Shown here in pieces: positions 15,210 to 24,934 of a DNA stretch of 64,000 bases. The notes beneath the pieces were generated by a model that did not search any database, was not told the origin of the DNA, and worked only from the letters and a program-made list of their open reading frames with translations. Made by a program: the position numbers and the translations under genes. The stretch's first letter is position 1. Each line of letters starts with the position of its first letter. Source of the stretch: Littorina saxatilis (Eukaryota > Mollusca > Gastropoda > Littorinimorpha > Littorinidae); assembly GCF_037325665.1 (NCBI RefSeq), contig NC_090252.1, positions 66,780,929 to 66,844,928 of the forward strand, in the 5' to 3' direction.

Positions 15210-15859
15210 GTCAACCAATCAATCAATCAATCAATGAATAAATAAATAAGTAAGTAAGTAAATATATCAACAAATCAATCAATAAAAAAAATCATTCAAT
15301 CAATACAAAACACCGTACAATAACAATAAACAATAAACACATAAATAAATACATAAATAAATGAATACAGAAATAAACCCTTGACATGACCGAGATGAGG
15401 TCCTAGTCTTAAGCAACTGTTGTGTAAGAACATTCAGAGTTCAAACAAACAAACAAACAAACAAACAAACAAACAAACAAACATGCAAACAGAAAACACA
15501 GCAATGGATATTTACAAAAACTAAAGAAGAGGAGCAGATAGAAAAAACAACTCACCTTTGTCGTACGTCACCCACTCCGAATGAACAGTGACGGAAGCAG
15601 AAGGGTCGGATGACGTCACATTGTGATGAAGGCATTCGTCACTTCCTGTGACCTTGACACTGATTGACCTGCAGGACAGATCCGCCAAGCACGACGTTGC
15701 ACAGAACACCGAGGTACACCACGGTTGGTTCCTGCACTTCACGACAGACGCTGGGGCAATAAGGAAAGAACTGGAATGTTGGATGAAAGACAGACTCCGC
15801 TGGTCGCTGACAACGGTGACGACACTCCAGAGGACAACACAGACACAAAGCAGCAACAT
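9702..15859 (-). CDS. PAN-like plus fibrinogen-related (FReD) secreted protein, 5' part of gene
   Basis: Three exons, join(15859..15556, 12997..12861, 9798..9702) on the minus strand, give 179 residues in one continuous frame. Residues 1-18 form a signal peptide (MLLLCVCVVLWSVVTVVS). Residues about 19-100 are a cysteine-rich PAN/apple-like segment with Cys at 42, 48, 53, 57, 63 and 76. From residue 106 (DCTELGNQGW, then SGVYSVYP, VSVFCQLD and HWWT) to 179 (VIEKRADD, FIQGFG, SSHWLG) the sequence follows the first half of a fibrinogen C-terminal domain, compare the family pattern GGWTV-QRR and GFG..N.EFWLG. All junction phases agree: 1 after exon 1, 0 after exon 2, 1 after exon 3. Such proteins are secreted lectin-like recognition molecules in molluscs. 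Immune or venom/mucus roles are both possible. The Ca-binding and C-terminal half of the domain is not found in the window, so the gene is either incomplete here, continued left or in the gap, or truncated. Confidence 0.85.
9895..9975 (-). mobile_element. non-LTR/SINE 3' tail fragment (ACTTTAT...CTTGGGAC)
   Basis: (GAATT)n followed by ACTTTATTTAACAAGGAT and later ACAATCTGTCCTTGGGAC. The reverse complement of 23023-23095 shows the same tail, so this is a dispersed family present in both orientations. It lies in the FReD intron. Confidence 0.55.
10088..10644 (+). repeat. (GA)n microsatellite cluster
   Basis: Several GA-repeat blocks, the main ones at 10389-10455 and 10549-10610, separated by GGGAGA-type interruptions and by an (AACTCG)n patch near 10232-10255 with another ACTTTATT-type tail. 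Confidence 0.93.
10824..10976 (+). repeat. 27-bp minisatellite, second locus, 4 copies with the same right flank
   Basis: About four units of the 27-bp repeat seen at 8912, followed by the same flank (AAACAGTGTATATATTTTT, then CATTGTTAGTATTCA). The left side differs (poly-C). Unit and flank are therefore copied together. Confidence 0.93.
11420..12144 (-). mobile_element. tRNA-derived SINE (outer), split by another SINE
   Basis: Minus-strand SINE. The tRNA-like head is at the right end (A-box-like GGCCTAATGGTAAGG), the B-box region is shortened, and the 3' end at the left is CGTTAAGCAAACAAAC. It is flanked by the 9-bp target duplication TGTGTTCTC at 11411-11419 and 12145-12153. It is interrupted at 11612-12045 by a second SINE. 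From memory this is a very common gastropod SINE. Confidence 0.85.
11612..12045 (+). mobile_element. tRNA-derived SINE (inner), inserted into the outer SINE
   Basis: Plus-strand SINE with an A box near 11628-11640 (TAGCTCAGTTGGTAG) and a B box at 11681-11691 (GGTTCGATCCC). The body runs to a 3' end GGACGTTAAACCCTAATAG. An 8-bp target duplication CAGACGCC sits at 11604-11611 and 12046-12053, both inside the outer SINE. The tRNA-like head is not a functional tRNA because no acceptor stem pairs. Confidence 0.88.
12861..12997 (-). CDS. FReD gene exon 2
   Basis: 137 nt between acceptor GTATTTCACAG and donor GGACT/GTATGTGC. It encodes the start of the fibrinogen-like domain (AVAQDCTELGNQGW, then SGVYSVYP, FCQLD and HWWT). 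It completes the Ala codon begun in exon 1 and ends in phase 0. Confidence 0.88.
13204..13636 (-). mobile_element. tRNA-derived SINE inserted in a (CAA)n tract
   Basis: Minus-strand SINE. The head at 13610-13636 has a Leu/Ser-like A box (GTGGCCGAGTGGTAACGC) and a B box complementary to 13571-13584 (GTGTTCGACCCTGG). The 3' tail at 13204-13260 carries AAAGCGCTTTGAACTTCGG and GGCGCTATATAAATAAAG. CAA repeats on both sides mark the target site. It lies in the intron-side flank of the FReD gene. Confidence 0.82.
13634..13720 (+). repeat. (CAA)n microsatellite
   Basis: About 87 bp of CAA repeats adjoining the SINE head. Confidence 0.95.
14224..14512 (+). mobile_element. palindrome-bearing repeat, internally deleted copy
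   Basis: Same sequence as 7276-7612, but about 50 bp is missing, comprising the loop and one arm of the 16-bp hairpin. (CA)n tracts again flank both ends. Confidence 0.65.
14513..14605 (+). repeat. (CA)n microsatellite
   Basis: CA repeat directly after the palindrome-bearing repeat. Confidence 0.95.
14640..15540. other. no gene; simple repeats
   Basis: AT-rich sequence with (AATC)n at about 15176-15240, AAATA/AATAA-rich sequence to 15370 and (CAAA)n at about 15445-15482. Confidence 0.7.
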
Positions 15860-15880
15860 GTCGGCTTCAGGTCTGGCCGT
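15556..15880 (-). CDS. FReD gene first coding exon
   Basis: Acceptor TTTTCTCACAG at its right edge implies an upstream 5' UTR exon. The ATG is at 15859, with G at -3. Its 101 codons encode the signal peptide and PAN-like segment and end in phase 1 at donor ACAAAG/GTGAGTTG. No alternative upstream ATG is in frame within the exon. Confidence 0.82.
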
Positions 15881-15894
15881 CTGTGAGAAAACAC

Positions 15895-16075
15895 AAACGT
15901 TGACAATCATAAACAAACCCTCGCAGCGATTTATACAAATTAAATCGGCGATATCTTTGTTTTTCAAGGCTTTGAAAATGCTTGCCTTGAGAGTATATAC
16001 CAACGTTGCCAATCTTAAATAAACCCTCGCTGTGATTTATACAAATTAAATAGGCGAGATCTTTGTTGTTCCAGG
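15895..16075 (+). repeat. short direct duplication, about 75 bp, two diverged copies
   Basis: The segment around 15898-15970 (ACCCTCGC..GATTTATACAAATTAAAT) recurs at about 16003-16075, 105 bp downstream. Confidence 0.75.
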
Positions 16076-17265
16076 CTCTTAAGATGTGTAATCACGGCTT
16101 GTAAATAAACATTCGGCCGTTTACTGATTTTTCTCTCACAAATGTTCGATGTTATAATATATACCTTTCTCTTCCGGAAAGTTCTACGAGTCTCATACGA
16201 GTAAATGTGCTCAACATCAATCCACAAGTTACTCTACAAGTTCCACAAGTTACTCTACTGCTCAAATCGGGTAAGAGTGGCTGCCACTCAGTGAACAAAT
16301 CTCGCACTTTTGAGTCAATCCCGGAATTTGGATTTTTCCGAAAGAGCATAAAATTCAGACCAATTAACGTACAAGCTTGATACTGTGTGAACTGATCACA
16401 TTTGCAATAAATGGTCTGAATATGTGTATCAAAAAAAAAATCTTCGTCACGGGTCAGTCTCTTTCCGTTCGCTGCTTTTCATCCGTTTTTTTTGTTCCCC
16501 AAAATACTCGTTTCATTTCCTAGCCACTGTCTATTCTTCCATATTTCTGTTCACAATAGCAATCTGTTTTAACATGTTGTTTGGTAGTACGCACCAACAG
16601 TCAAGAAACGTGTCTTCTTGATCTCTGGACAGGTCCGCACTGGTGCGTGTCCCGGACTGTGAGGGCGACATGTGACGCATTTCAATCAGCCCACTACGAG
16701 AATCAATCAATAGTTTCGTTTGAATGGTCCATGCCTTTTATTTGCAGTGTCAACAGAATGCAAACATTAAACACGTCACGGCCAATCCGGCCTCTCCCAT
16801 AATGCAACAGAAAAAGGGGCGGGGTTTAGCAAAAATAGCACAATGCGTGGCACGCGATGTAAACACGAACAGGCCATATGGAAGGAGAAAGTGTGTAATG
16901 TCCTACCTCACTATGCCAAGACCTGCGATGCGTACTCCTGCCACAGTTCTGTCCAGAAGGCGACATTTTTCCTTCTCAAATTCCGCCTGGCACTGACACG
17001 TCGAGGATTCCTTGCATCAACACTGTCTCGCTGCGAGGTGACTGTTCTGGCGTTGATGTTTTCGTTCCAGTCAAGCGTCGCGATGTTGGTGCGCATCCGA
17101 TACGCGTCATATGCCAGGCTGCCGTCTGTTCTTTTGTCATGGTACTGGAGCATGATGTTGTTGAATGACTCTACAAAATATGTGTCCATGCAGTGAATGA
17201 AATCTGTGGGATTTTTGAAGATGATTGTTCGATGTAGTGCTTGTCTCAACAGTTGTTCTGCTGTT

Positions 17266-17409
17266 GGGTCTGTGATGATTGTTTTTGAAGGTTCATAAGC
17301 TGGGTCTGTGATGATTGTTTTTGAAGTTTCATAAGCTGGGTCTGTGATGATTGTTTTTGAAGGTTCATAAGCTGGGCCTGTGATGATTGTTTTTGAAGGT
17401 TCATAAGCT
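17266..17409 (-). repeat. 36-bp in-frame tandem repeat within transposase, 4 copies
   Basis: Four copies of a 12-residue unit (PAYEPSKTIITD, with one PAYETSK variant) inside the transposase frame. It is a recent local expansion. Confidence 0.92.
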
Positions 17410-18418
17410 GGGTCTGTTTTGCATCTGGAGGTTGGATGGCAGTTCTCGTGGTTGTTTTTGTAATGTTCAATGACATTCATCATGCTGTGCTGCAGTTTTT
17501 CGGGATTTTCCTCACAGTTTTTCATGCTCCAGTACACATGCGTTTTGATGCTAGCAGCCTTGTCACTCAGGTCTGGGTGCCAGGTTTTACCATGCATGCA
17601 GCGAGAACCACAACACACAGTACGGACCTCCTTGGCAATGTTTTTTGCGGCGTGCCAGGTGTCGTTTGTCGTCTCTGTTTCATGCCTCGTCTCTCTCAGC
17701 CACTTGACACTCCCGTTCCTGTCATGACAGTGTACGCGAATGTGTACGCTGCCCCCTTCCTGTTGCTCCAGGTAATGGTAGAGACGCTTTGTCCCTAACA
17801 GTTCGTGTCTCTGGGCACAAGGGTCGTCCTCTCTGGAGACGGTCTCCACTCTCAGCACTTTGTGAGACTGTGCGCCGATGCAGACTATGTCACTGTACCT
17901 GGAGTTTTTCCGCGTTGCATGACGCGCTTCTGTTAGAATGTCAATGCCGTCTGTTTCTGGATACAGAGTTATTTCTTCAAGAAGCGCGTCATATACCGAC
18001 TCTTGTGTTTTTCGATGAACACAATCCTTGTATACAGAAACACCTCCCCAATGTAGTCCTCCTCCAGTTTCCCGATACCCGCAGCATCAGCTACACGATG
18101 ATACTGGTTTTGGCGTATCCCTGACACAAAATAGGCATGTGCCATTCGACAGTTCACTAAATATTTTGTCCCAAGGTAAGGTGAACTTGGCCACTGTACT
18201 GTATGTGCGTTGTCACACTCGTATGTTGCCAAAGCATAGTGTCCAAGCATTGTTAGGTTTGTACGAACCAACGCACATCCACAAGAAACTGCGTGGTGAT
18301 AAATACGATCACAGAACTTGTCCAAAGAACTCTGGGCACAAACAAACAGCTGCTCCTCAGTTGAAGTTATGTCAGTCACAGACGAAAAAGAAGTGTCCGC
18401 AAAGTGCACTGGGGACGC

Positions 18419-18482
18419 AGGGGCATCAGGGCATCAGGGCATCAGGGGCATCAGGGCATCAGGGCATCAGGGCATCAGGGCG
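18419..18482 (+). repeat. 8-bp minisatellite (GGGCATCA)n
   Basis: Eight units, one with an extra G. Because 8 is not a multiple of three, it shifts the transposase frame and introduces stops. Confidence 0.93.
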
Positions 18483-19259
18483 CTCTAATAAATCAGCTTC
18501 AATGTTTTTGTCAATAAAAAAGCGCAAGATAGTGTCCACAAGCTCTTTGTTTGTCACTTTGTTTGTCACTTTGTTTGGATTTCCTTCTCCCAAAAATGTT
18601 TTAACCTTTTGAACTTGGGCGTAAATAAGATCAATTTCCTCTCTCTCACCGCTAAACTGAATTTTACCATCTGGCTTTCTGTCTGTGCGAGCAGCATTTC
18701 TTCTTTAAACAGCTTCTTCAGAGTTTTTCACATATTTTCGTTTCTGAACATTTGTGATATCTTGCATATTGATTGCGTATCTTGTTTATATTTACAATAC
18801 AATTGAACTTTCACACAGAGAACCTTTGTGTCAAAGAAATCAGACACACAGAGAAAAAACAGAATAACAATGTCAAGGCTGTAGATGTCAGGCTAGTCAA
18901 ACGGACAAAATGAAACTTAGTCTTGGTTGCTGTAACTCAGTCACCGCTATAATGGTACTTTCGCTGATATTGCAGAAAAACAACACAGAATCAGCCCAAA
19001 CCGCGAACAATAAACAAGTTTAGTACGTCACAACGTCAATGAACAGAATTCTCGAGTCAATTTTTGCATCAGACTCTGACTAAGTGAGTGGGGCAAGCGT
19101 CAAACACCACTAAAATGAGGAGGGAAATCTTGGCGCATTTGTTTGGCGGAATACTTGAACAAACCAATCATTTTCAAACTGACCAAGGACAAAAACAGGC
19201 TTGTGAACCGAATGGTGAGGGGGGAGGGTACCTCGAAATGTGTGGGTGATGATTTCACA

Positions 19260-19640
19260 GCACCAGTCCATTGCTGCAGTCTTAGTATAGTAGCTCCACC
19301 GACCACTGTCCCCTCCCCCCTCCCGTTCGTTCCCCCTTTCAACCCCTTACCACCTTGGAATAAACTGCAGAAGACCATTTGCATATTCTGGATTCTTCCA
19401 TTTGTGTTGCCAGGGGCGACCCAAGATCCGAGTCCCGTTGTTCCCATGTCCACAAAGAACAAACCGAGTTTAGATTTCCCCTTCCTGTTTTGAAAGTAAA
19501 CTTGGCCATCCTGTGAGGCACTGTCAGGGACAGTAATTATAGTTAGCGGGACCATGTAGACGAAGTCAACGGTGATGATCTGCGTAGTGTATACGCATAC
19601 TTTAGGACAAGGTCTGTTATGCCACCCAGCGAGAGCCTCT
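19260..19640 (-). CDS. possible exon, unrecognised
   Basis: The minus strand is open from 19702 to 19100. A plausible exon lies between TTGTGTTAG (right, near 19640) and donor TTCCAAG/GTGGTAAG (near 19358), reading EALAGWHNRPCPKVC, TVDFVYMVPLTIITV, GLFFVDMGTTGLGSW and VFCSLFQ. I recognise no family and found no partner exon with matching phase. It could equally be a chance open frame. Confidence 0.25.
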
Positions 19641-20099
19641 AACACAATCAGTGTTGTCGACAGATGAAGGCGGGAAGGCCTCAGTGTTTCACATTCCAAC
19701 ATCCGACGGTGATAGTAACTTAGTAAGGGCTAGGCTGCGGTCCGTAAGCTGTATTGCACTGACATCTCTTTCTGTCTGTGGAAATAAATGGCGAAATTTG
19801 ATTTAACACTTCTCAACATTAAAAAGTGACCAGGAGAACGCAATAAGGAGACTATTTACTGAGAATCAGTGACCATTTGAAACTCGAAGGTGTGTTATAA
19901 AAGATTCGACTTGTGTACCAAGAGGTGCTGGGCCATCATCGTGTGACCTCGATACAGAGGCTGTCTCTCGTGTGTGTAGTACCGTTAGGGTGCAGACGTG
20001 GTTATCTGATCCTGGAGGCGATGGTGAAAGCGGAGACACGGGTCCCAGTGCAGGGCTCTCCTCTGGGGTAGGCCAGTGTGCCTAAGCTCAGAAAGTTAA

Positions 20100-20190
20100 C
20101 AAGAATACAGAAAAGCGCGCTTTTCTGCTTAGCACAATACGCTACCGCGCTAATCTGGCGTGTCAATATCACTACGATTTCCACGTGGAA
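20100..20190 (+). mobile_element. old H-element 3'-region fragment
   Basis: ACAGAAAAGCGCGCTTTTCTG to CACTACGATTTCCACG resembles the 3' body of H-elements, strongly diverged. Confidence 0.5.
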
Positions 20191-20203
20191 GGTGAGCGAT
20201 TTC

Positions 20204-20320
20204 CTTCAAAGGAACTACAAAACACACGTCATGTAATGACTTTGTTGTTGTTTTGACGATTGAACGAGCACACACACATGCAATCAAACACATGACGTGT
20301 GTTTTGTAGTTCCTTTGAAG
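20204..20320. repeat. perfect 31-bp inverted repeat (foldback)
   Basis: Left arm 20204-20234 (starts CTTCAAAGGAACTAC) and right arm 20290-20320 (ends GTAGTTCCTTTGAAG) are perfectly complementary over 31 bp, with a 55-bp loop. TTTC on both sides could be a short target duplication. It is either a young foldback MITE or a hairpin-forming transcript locus. Confidence 0.85.
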
Positions 20321-20587
20321 TTTCGGTGAACCTGAAACGCCCAAATATGAAGTTTTGTAGGCCTCTGACGTCACATGGCTCAAAGAAGGGAAATCCAATG
20401 TCCAATCGATACATATTACATATATTCTTCCTAGGATATGTGAATACATCAACAATCACGTGAAGAAGAATAACTGAGGATCGAATAAGATAGATCACAA
20501 CCCACAGTTACTTTACTAGTACATTTGAAAAAATAAAAAACCCAACAACTAAACTTCAAGCAAGAAGCACACGGACAAATAAATGAG

Positions 20588-20885
20588 CGAAAGTTGAGGC
20601 GGCACTGTGGCCACCTCATTTATTAACCAAATTAATCTTGGACTCGGTCAGGACTATGCGATTGCACTTCAGCTTGGAAGCTTGACATTAGTTAATTCGT
20701 TAGCTCATTAAAGTTGTCATTTAAATCGATTTTTTTACAAGCAAATTGACTGCATTGTATTAGCGATCTTCTTTTGAATCCAAATGCAAAGATATGTCAT
20801 ATGTTACTCTGAAAATGTGCTCAGAATTAAAAACAAGGATTATGCAATTTAGATGCTTCATCGAGACGAGTGTCATGACGGTTTG
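20588..20885 (+). mobile_element. old diverged H-element fragments
   Basis: AAAGTTGAGGCGGCACTGTG to about 20850 matches the body of an H-element with many changes. At 20858 CATCGAGACGAGTGTCATG matches the 5' part of another copy, which resumes after the TIR element at 21856. Confidence 0.65.
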
Positions 20886-20887
20886 TA

Positions 20888-21853
20888 TGACGGCTTACTA
20901 GTGCCAAAACCTAGGGTTACCATTTCCACGTGAAAATTACTGTTAATTACTAGTTTTCATTTTTGCCTCGTTTTCGGTCACAGTAATCGGACTTTAAGAG
21001 TCCGCACTGAGAGGCTTCAACGTCCGGCAAACATCTCTCTCACACTATTTCTGAAATATCTTTTAATAGAAGGGCTTATCGAGCAAGTTATCCGACGGGA
21101 AGATGCATGTCACAGTTTTCTACAATAGCGCTTTCCTTAACGTTGACTTGGGTATCTTAGAAAAGAATAATCGACCCCGAAAACTTTCGAATCGAAGCTG
21201 TTCGTAGCAGACGGACTTTTGATCGGCTGTGGTCTCACGCTTTCACAGATATCTTTCAATATAATTCCTTAGTTCGACAAGTTGTCGGGCAGACAGCCGT
21301 ACCTCATATTTTGTTCCACTACCACACTCATAAATTTGCTTTATAGTGTATTAGTGAAGGACAAAGGTCCGACCACTAGCAGACGGATCTCTTCGGTCGA
21401 GACTCACGCACTTTCACAAATATCTTTCGATAGAATTCGTTATTGAACAAGTTGTCGAACAGACAGTTGTATGTCACGGTTATCTACGCATGCACTCAGC
21501 TCTTATTGTTAATTTGCATCGGATTAAAGAACTATATAGACCAGAAAAGTATCAAATCGAAGGATGTTTTGCTCTGGCCGGTGTAACAGTCGCGCATGCG
21601 CATTGAGCCCCCACAGTCACGAGGCACATGACAATTAGTAATTAACGCGTGAAAATTACTAATTTTTAGTTTTGGCGCTAGTAAGCCCCCAGGAAGCGAG
21701 CCAAAACTGAACATTAGACATTAACACTTGACAATTAGTAATTAACACGTGAAAATTAGTAATTTTCACGTCATAATTGTGATTTTCTCGTGAAAATTAG
21801 TAACTTTCACGGGTTAATTACTACTTTTTAGTTTTGGCGCTAGTAAGCCGTCA
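20888..21853. mobile_element. 966-bp TIR element, TA target duplication
   Basis: Ends TGACGGCTTACTAGTGCC and GGCGCTAGTAAGCCGTCA are inverted, flanked by TA at 20886-20887 and 21854-21855. It splits an older H-element. The right terminal region is partly duplicated inside (21620-21690 versus 21725-21853), with repeated ACGTGAAAATTA..AATT palindromes. The interior holds three diverged tandem copies of a block beginning CTCACRC..TTTC near 21039, 21236 and 21408. It is non-coding. TA duplication suggests a Tc1/mariner-type non-autonomous element. Confidence 0.8.
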
Positions 21854-21855
21854 TA

Positions 21856-21916
21856 GTTTTGTGATGTTGTGCTGACTAATTGTTTGCGTGGTAGGTTTGG
21901 GATCGAAACGCGCGCG

Positions 21917-21978
<62 letters not shown>

Positions 21979-22145
21979 AGTGCAGAGCGATTCACTTGAA
22001 AACTACAAGACAGATCTTCATAAAACTTTACATTTTAATCTTTTCAGCTATTATCCCACATTTGTTTTCTCCAGGTTGTTTCCTCTCTTACAAATATTGT
22101 TGATGACGTCATATCTGGCTTATCCAACACATTTTTTAATCAAAT
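21856..22145 (+). mobile_element. old H-element, 5' half resumed
   Basis: After the TIR element the sequence continues with a (GT)n tract at 21919-21976, then GCAGAGCGATTCACTTGAAAA and GATGACGTCATATCTGGC, the H-element order, and breaks off at the 16-bp array. Confidence 0.65.
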
Positions 22146-22147
22146 AG

Positions 22148-22488
22148 AGGAGATGGGGTGGAGTGTAGATGGGGTGGAGTGTAGATGGGGTGGAGTGTAG
22201 ATGGGGTGGAGTGTAGATGGGGTGGAGTGTGGATGGGGTGGAGTGTAGATGGGGTGGAGTGTGGATGGGGTGGAGTGTGGATGGGGTGGAGTGTAGATGG
22301 GGTGGAGTGTGGATGGGGTGGAGTGTGGATGGGGTGGAGTGTGGATGGGGTGGAGTGTGGATGGGGTGGAGTGTGGATGGGGTGAAGTGTAGATGGGGTG
22401 GAGTGTGGATGGGGTGGAGTGTACATGGGGTGGAGTGTAGATGGGGTGGAGTGTAGATGGGGTGGAGTGTAGATGGGGTGGAGTGGGG
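22148..22488 (+). repeat. 16-bp minisatellite, about 21 copies
   Basis: Unit GATGGGGTGGAGTGTA with an alternative ending GTG. It sits directly at the broken edge of an old H-element (AATCAAATAGAG). Open frames on both strands are a by-product of the short unit. Confidence 0.95.
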
Positions 22489-22858
22489 TGGGGCGGGAGG
22501 GTAAAGGAGAGTTTTTTGCAACTCCAGCGACCAATATAATGTTATTTATCGATCTATTAAGGCAAGGCAAAAGAAGGCCCAAATAATTTATTCAAGAAAC
22601 CCCATGGGGGTAAATGAACAAAACATACAAGAAACAGAAAACTCTCAACATCTACATAAGCTAATTCCGATGCAAAATGTTTACACAAAATATCAGGATT
22701 TCATAACTCAAAAATAGAAATTATGACAATATCAAAACTGTCAATGGAAAGTTTGGGCCGAACACGCTGTGATTGGAACATTTGAAGGGAGATAATTACA
22801 GTGTGTAGAGTACTTGTAATATATAGCTATAACCTCCCTTGCCTTGAGGACACTCACA

Positions 22859-22875
22859 CACTCTCTCTCTCTCTC

Positions 22876-22935
<60 letters not shown>

Positions 22936-22968
22936 GCTCTCTCTCTCTCCCTCTCTCTCTCTCTCTCG
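22859..22968 (+). repeat. (CT)n microsatellite
   Basis: CT repeat with CCCT and TTTC interruptions. Confidence 0.95.
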
Positions 22969-23019
22969 TGTTTCTGTTTTAGTATAAATTGGTAGTGTTT
23001 TGTTTGTTTGTTTGTATGT

Positions 23020-23096
23020 TTATTGTCCCAAGGACAGATTGTAAGAACAGAACCAGCCTTACATCTTTATCCTTGTAAAATAAAGTTCAGTCTCTG
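23020..23096 (+). mobile_element. non-LTR/SINE 3' tail fragment, opposite orientation
   Basis: TTATTGTCCCAAGGACAGAT to TTGTAAAATAAAGTTCAGTC is the reverse complement of the tail type at 9905-9970, preceded by (TTTG)n. Confidence 0.55.
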
Positions 23097-23320
23097 TCTC
23101 TCTTCCTGAATGTTTTTCTGTTTGTCTTGCTGTCTGTCTGTCCGTTGCTGAGTATGTGTATGTCTCCCTTTCTTTCGACTCTCGCGGGAACTGACGTTAT
23201 TGACATCTTCTCGGTATGTCTCACAACAGCCTGTGCGTGTGCATGGTATGAAACGTGTAAGCACAAATATCTGAAAGGCGCTTTTATTTATTTGATTTTA
23301 CATATCCGAAAGGCGTTTTT

Positions 23321-23382
23321 ACATTTAGTCAAGTTTTGACTAAATGTTTTAACATAGAGGGGGAATCGAGACGAGGGTCGTG

Positions 23383-23427
<45 letters not shown>

Positions 23428-24184
23428 TGTGTGTCTGTGCGGGTGTGTGTGTAGAGCGATTCAGAGTAAACTACTGGACCGATCTTTATGACATTTTACA
23501 TGAGAGTTTCTGGGTATGATATCCCCAGATATGTTTTTCATTTTTTCGATAAATGTCTTTTATGACGTCATATCCGGCTTTTTGTAAAAGTTGAGGCGGC
23601 ACTGTCACACCCTCAATTTTCAATCAAATTGATTGAAATTTTGGCAAAGCAATCTTCGACAAAGGCCGGACTTCGGTATTGCATTTCAGCATGGAGGCTT
23701 ACAAATTGATTAATGACTTTGGTCATTAAAAATCTGAAAATTGTAATTAAAATTGTTTTTTTTATAAAACGATCCACAATAATTATTACTTTTATTTTAT
23801 TCTTCTTCGTGTTCTGATTCCAAAAGCATATAAATATGTTATATTCGGATTAAAAACAAGCTCTGAAAATTAAAAACATAAAAATTATGATTAAAATTAA
23901 ATTTTCGAAATCGTTTTAAAAATTATTTCATCTTATTCCTTGTCGGTTTCTGATTCTAAAAACATATAGATATGATATGTTTGGATTAAAAACACGCTCA
24001 TAAAGTTAAAACGAAGAGAGGTACAGTAATTAAAAGCGTGCTATGAAGCACAGCGCAACCGCAACCGCGCCAAACAGGCTCGTCACTTTCACTGCCTTTT
24101 GCACTAGCGGCGGACTACGTTCAGTTTCATTCTGTGAGTTCCACAGCTTCACTAAATGTAGTAATTTCGCCTAACGCGACTTGT
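23321..24184 (+). mobile_element. H-element 2
   Basis: Starts ACATTTAGTCAAGTTTTGAC, has a (GT)n core at about 23390-23425, and ends CACTAAATGTAGTAATTTCGC..GCGACTTGT. It is full length. Confidence 0.85.
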
Positions 24185-24440
24185 TGTTTATTTGATGTTC
24201 CATGTGGTTCCTTGGTCTGTGCATAGTTTGTTGTTTGCTTCTAGCTGAATACCATAGGAAGTGAGAGCAGGAGATGTCAGACATTAAGATCCTTTATTAG
24301 TCATACAATACAATTTTATGCATGGAATAAAAATGCGGCTTCATTGCTTACAAAGTAGGTATACAAACAACTAAAACATAAACACGACAAAGACAGCCGA
24401 CGCACTCCAGACTAGTAAGTTTTCTGTTCACCACACCTTT

Positions 24441-24447
<7 letters not shown>

Positions 24448-24478
<31 letters not shown>

Positions 24479-24615
24479 GTGCACGCACGCACACACACAC
24501 ACACACACGCACACACACAACACGCACACGCATGAACGCACGCACTCACACACGCACGCACACACGCACGCATGCACGCACGCACACACCTACTCACACA
24601 CGCACACACACACGT
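24448..24615 (+). repeat. (CA)n/(CACG)n microsatellite
   Basis: CA-rich tract with CGCA interruptions. Confidence 0.93.
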
Positions 24616-24934
24616 ACACTAAATGTAGACTTGTAGCACTTTGGTGCTCACCCGTTTTACGGCATGAAAATAAGATTTAAAACAAACAATCTAAAACATA
24701 CCCACAGTCACAAAAACAGTCGAACGAACACACACACACAAATAACATAAATTAGAATGCAAGCTGCACCAAAATGAGAATATTTGCAGAAAACACTCCA
24801 AGATAAAACACATAATTGTTGTAACACATTTTAAGTCTGTAATTAGATGGACATCTGTGAACCGCAGCCACTGTGACACAACGCACTAGGGAACCCTTTC
24901 ATTCTGTTTCTTTGTTTCATTTCTATTACTTCTT

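Larger units (their letters stand above)
16911..18720 (-). pseudogene. degenerate DNA-transposon transposase
   Basis: A long minus-strand coding region. The N-terminal part at 18715-18480 reads RTDRKPDGKIQFSGEREEID and KELVDTILRFFI. An 8-bp tandem repeat at 18421-18480 then disrupts the frame. The central part, 18409-17990, includes YECDNAH and AYFVSGIRQNQYHR. A one-base frameshift lies near 18015, where reading moves from FIEKHKSR to a frame reading QESVYDALLEE. The C-terminal part, 17990-16911, has HATRKNSRYSDIVCIG, VHCHDRNGSV, NDTWHAAKN, TWHPDLSDK, KTHVYW and TYFVESFNN. Spaced D/D/E residues (ILTEARH/HDRN/VESFNN) suggest a DDE-type transposase, but the superfamily is not settled. A Kolobok/ISL2EU-like or other metazoan family is possible. 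A fourfold 36-bp in-frame repeat is at 17266-17409. No flanking TIRs were found. Confidence 0.6.

Noticed and set aside
15521-16012. Extending the FReD first exon upstream to an earlier ATG (at 16012)
   Set aside because: A good acceptor lies at 15881 and the sequence to its right duplicates non-coding repeat. The ATG at 15859 gives a proper signal peptide.
19143-19493. 117-codon plus-strand frame
   Set aside because: Overlaps the minus-strand candidate, is proline-rich from a C-rich patch, and has no supporting splice or family signal.
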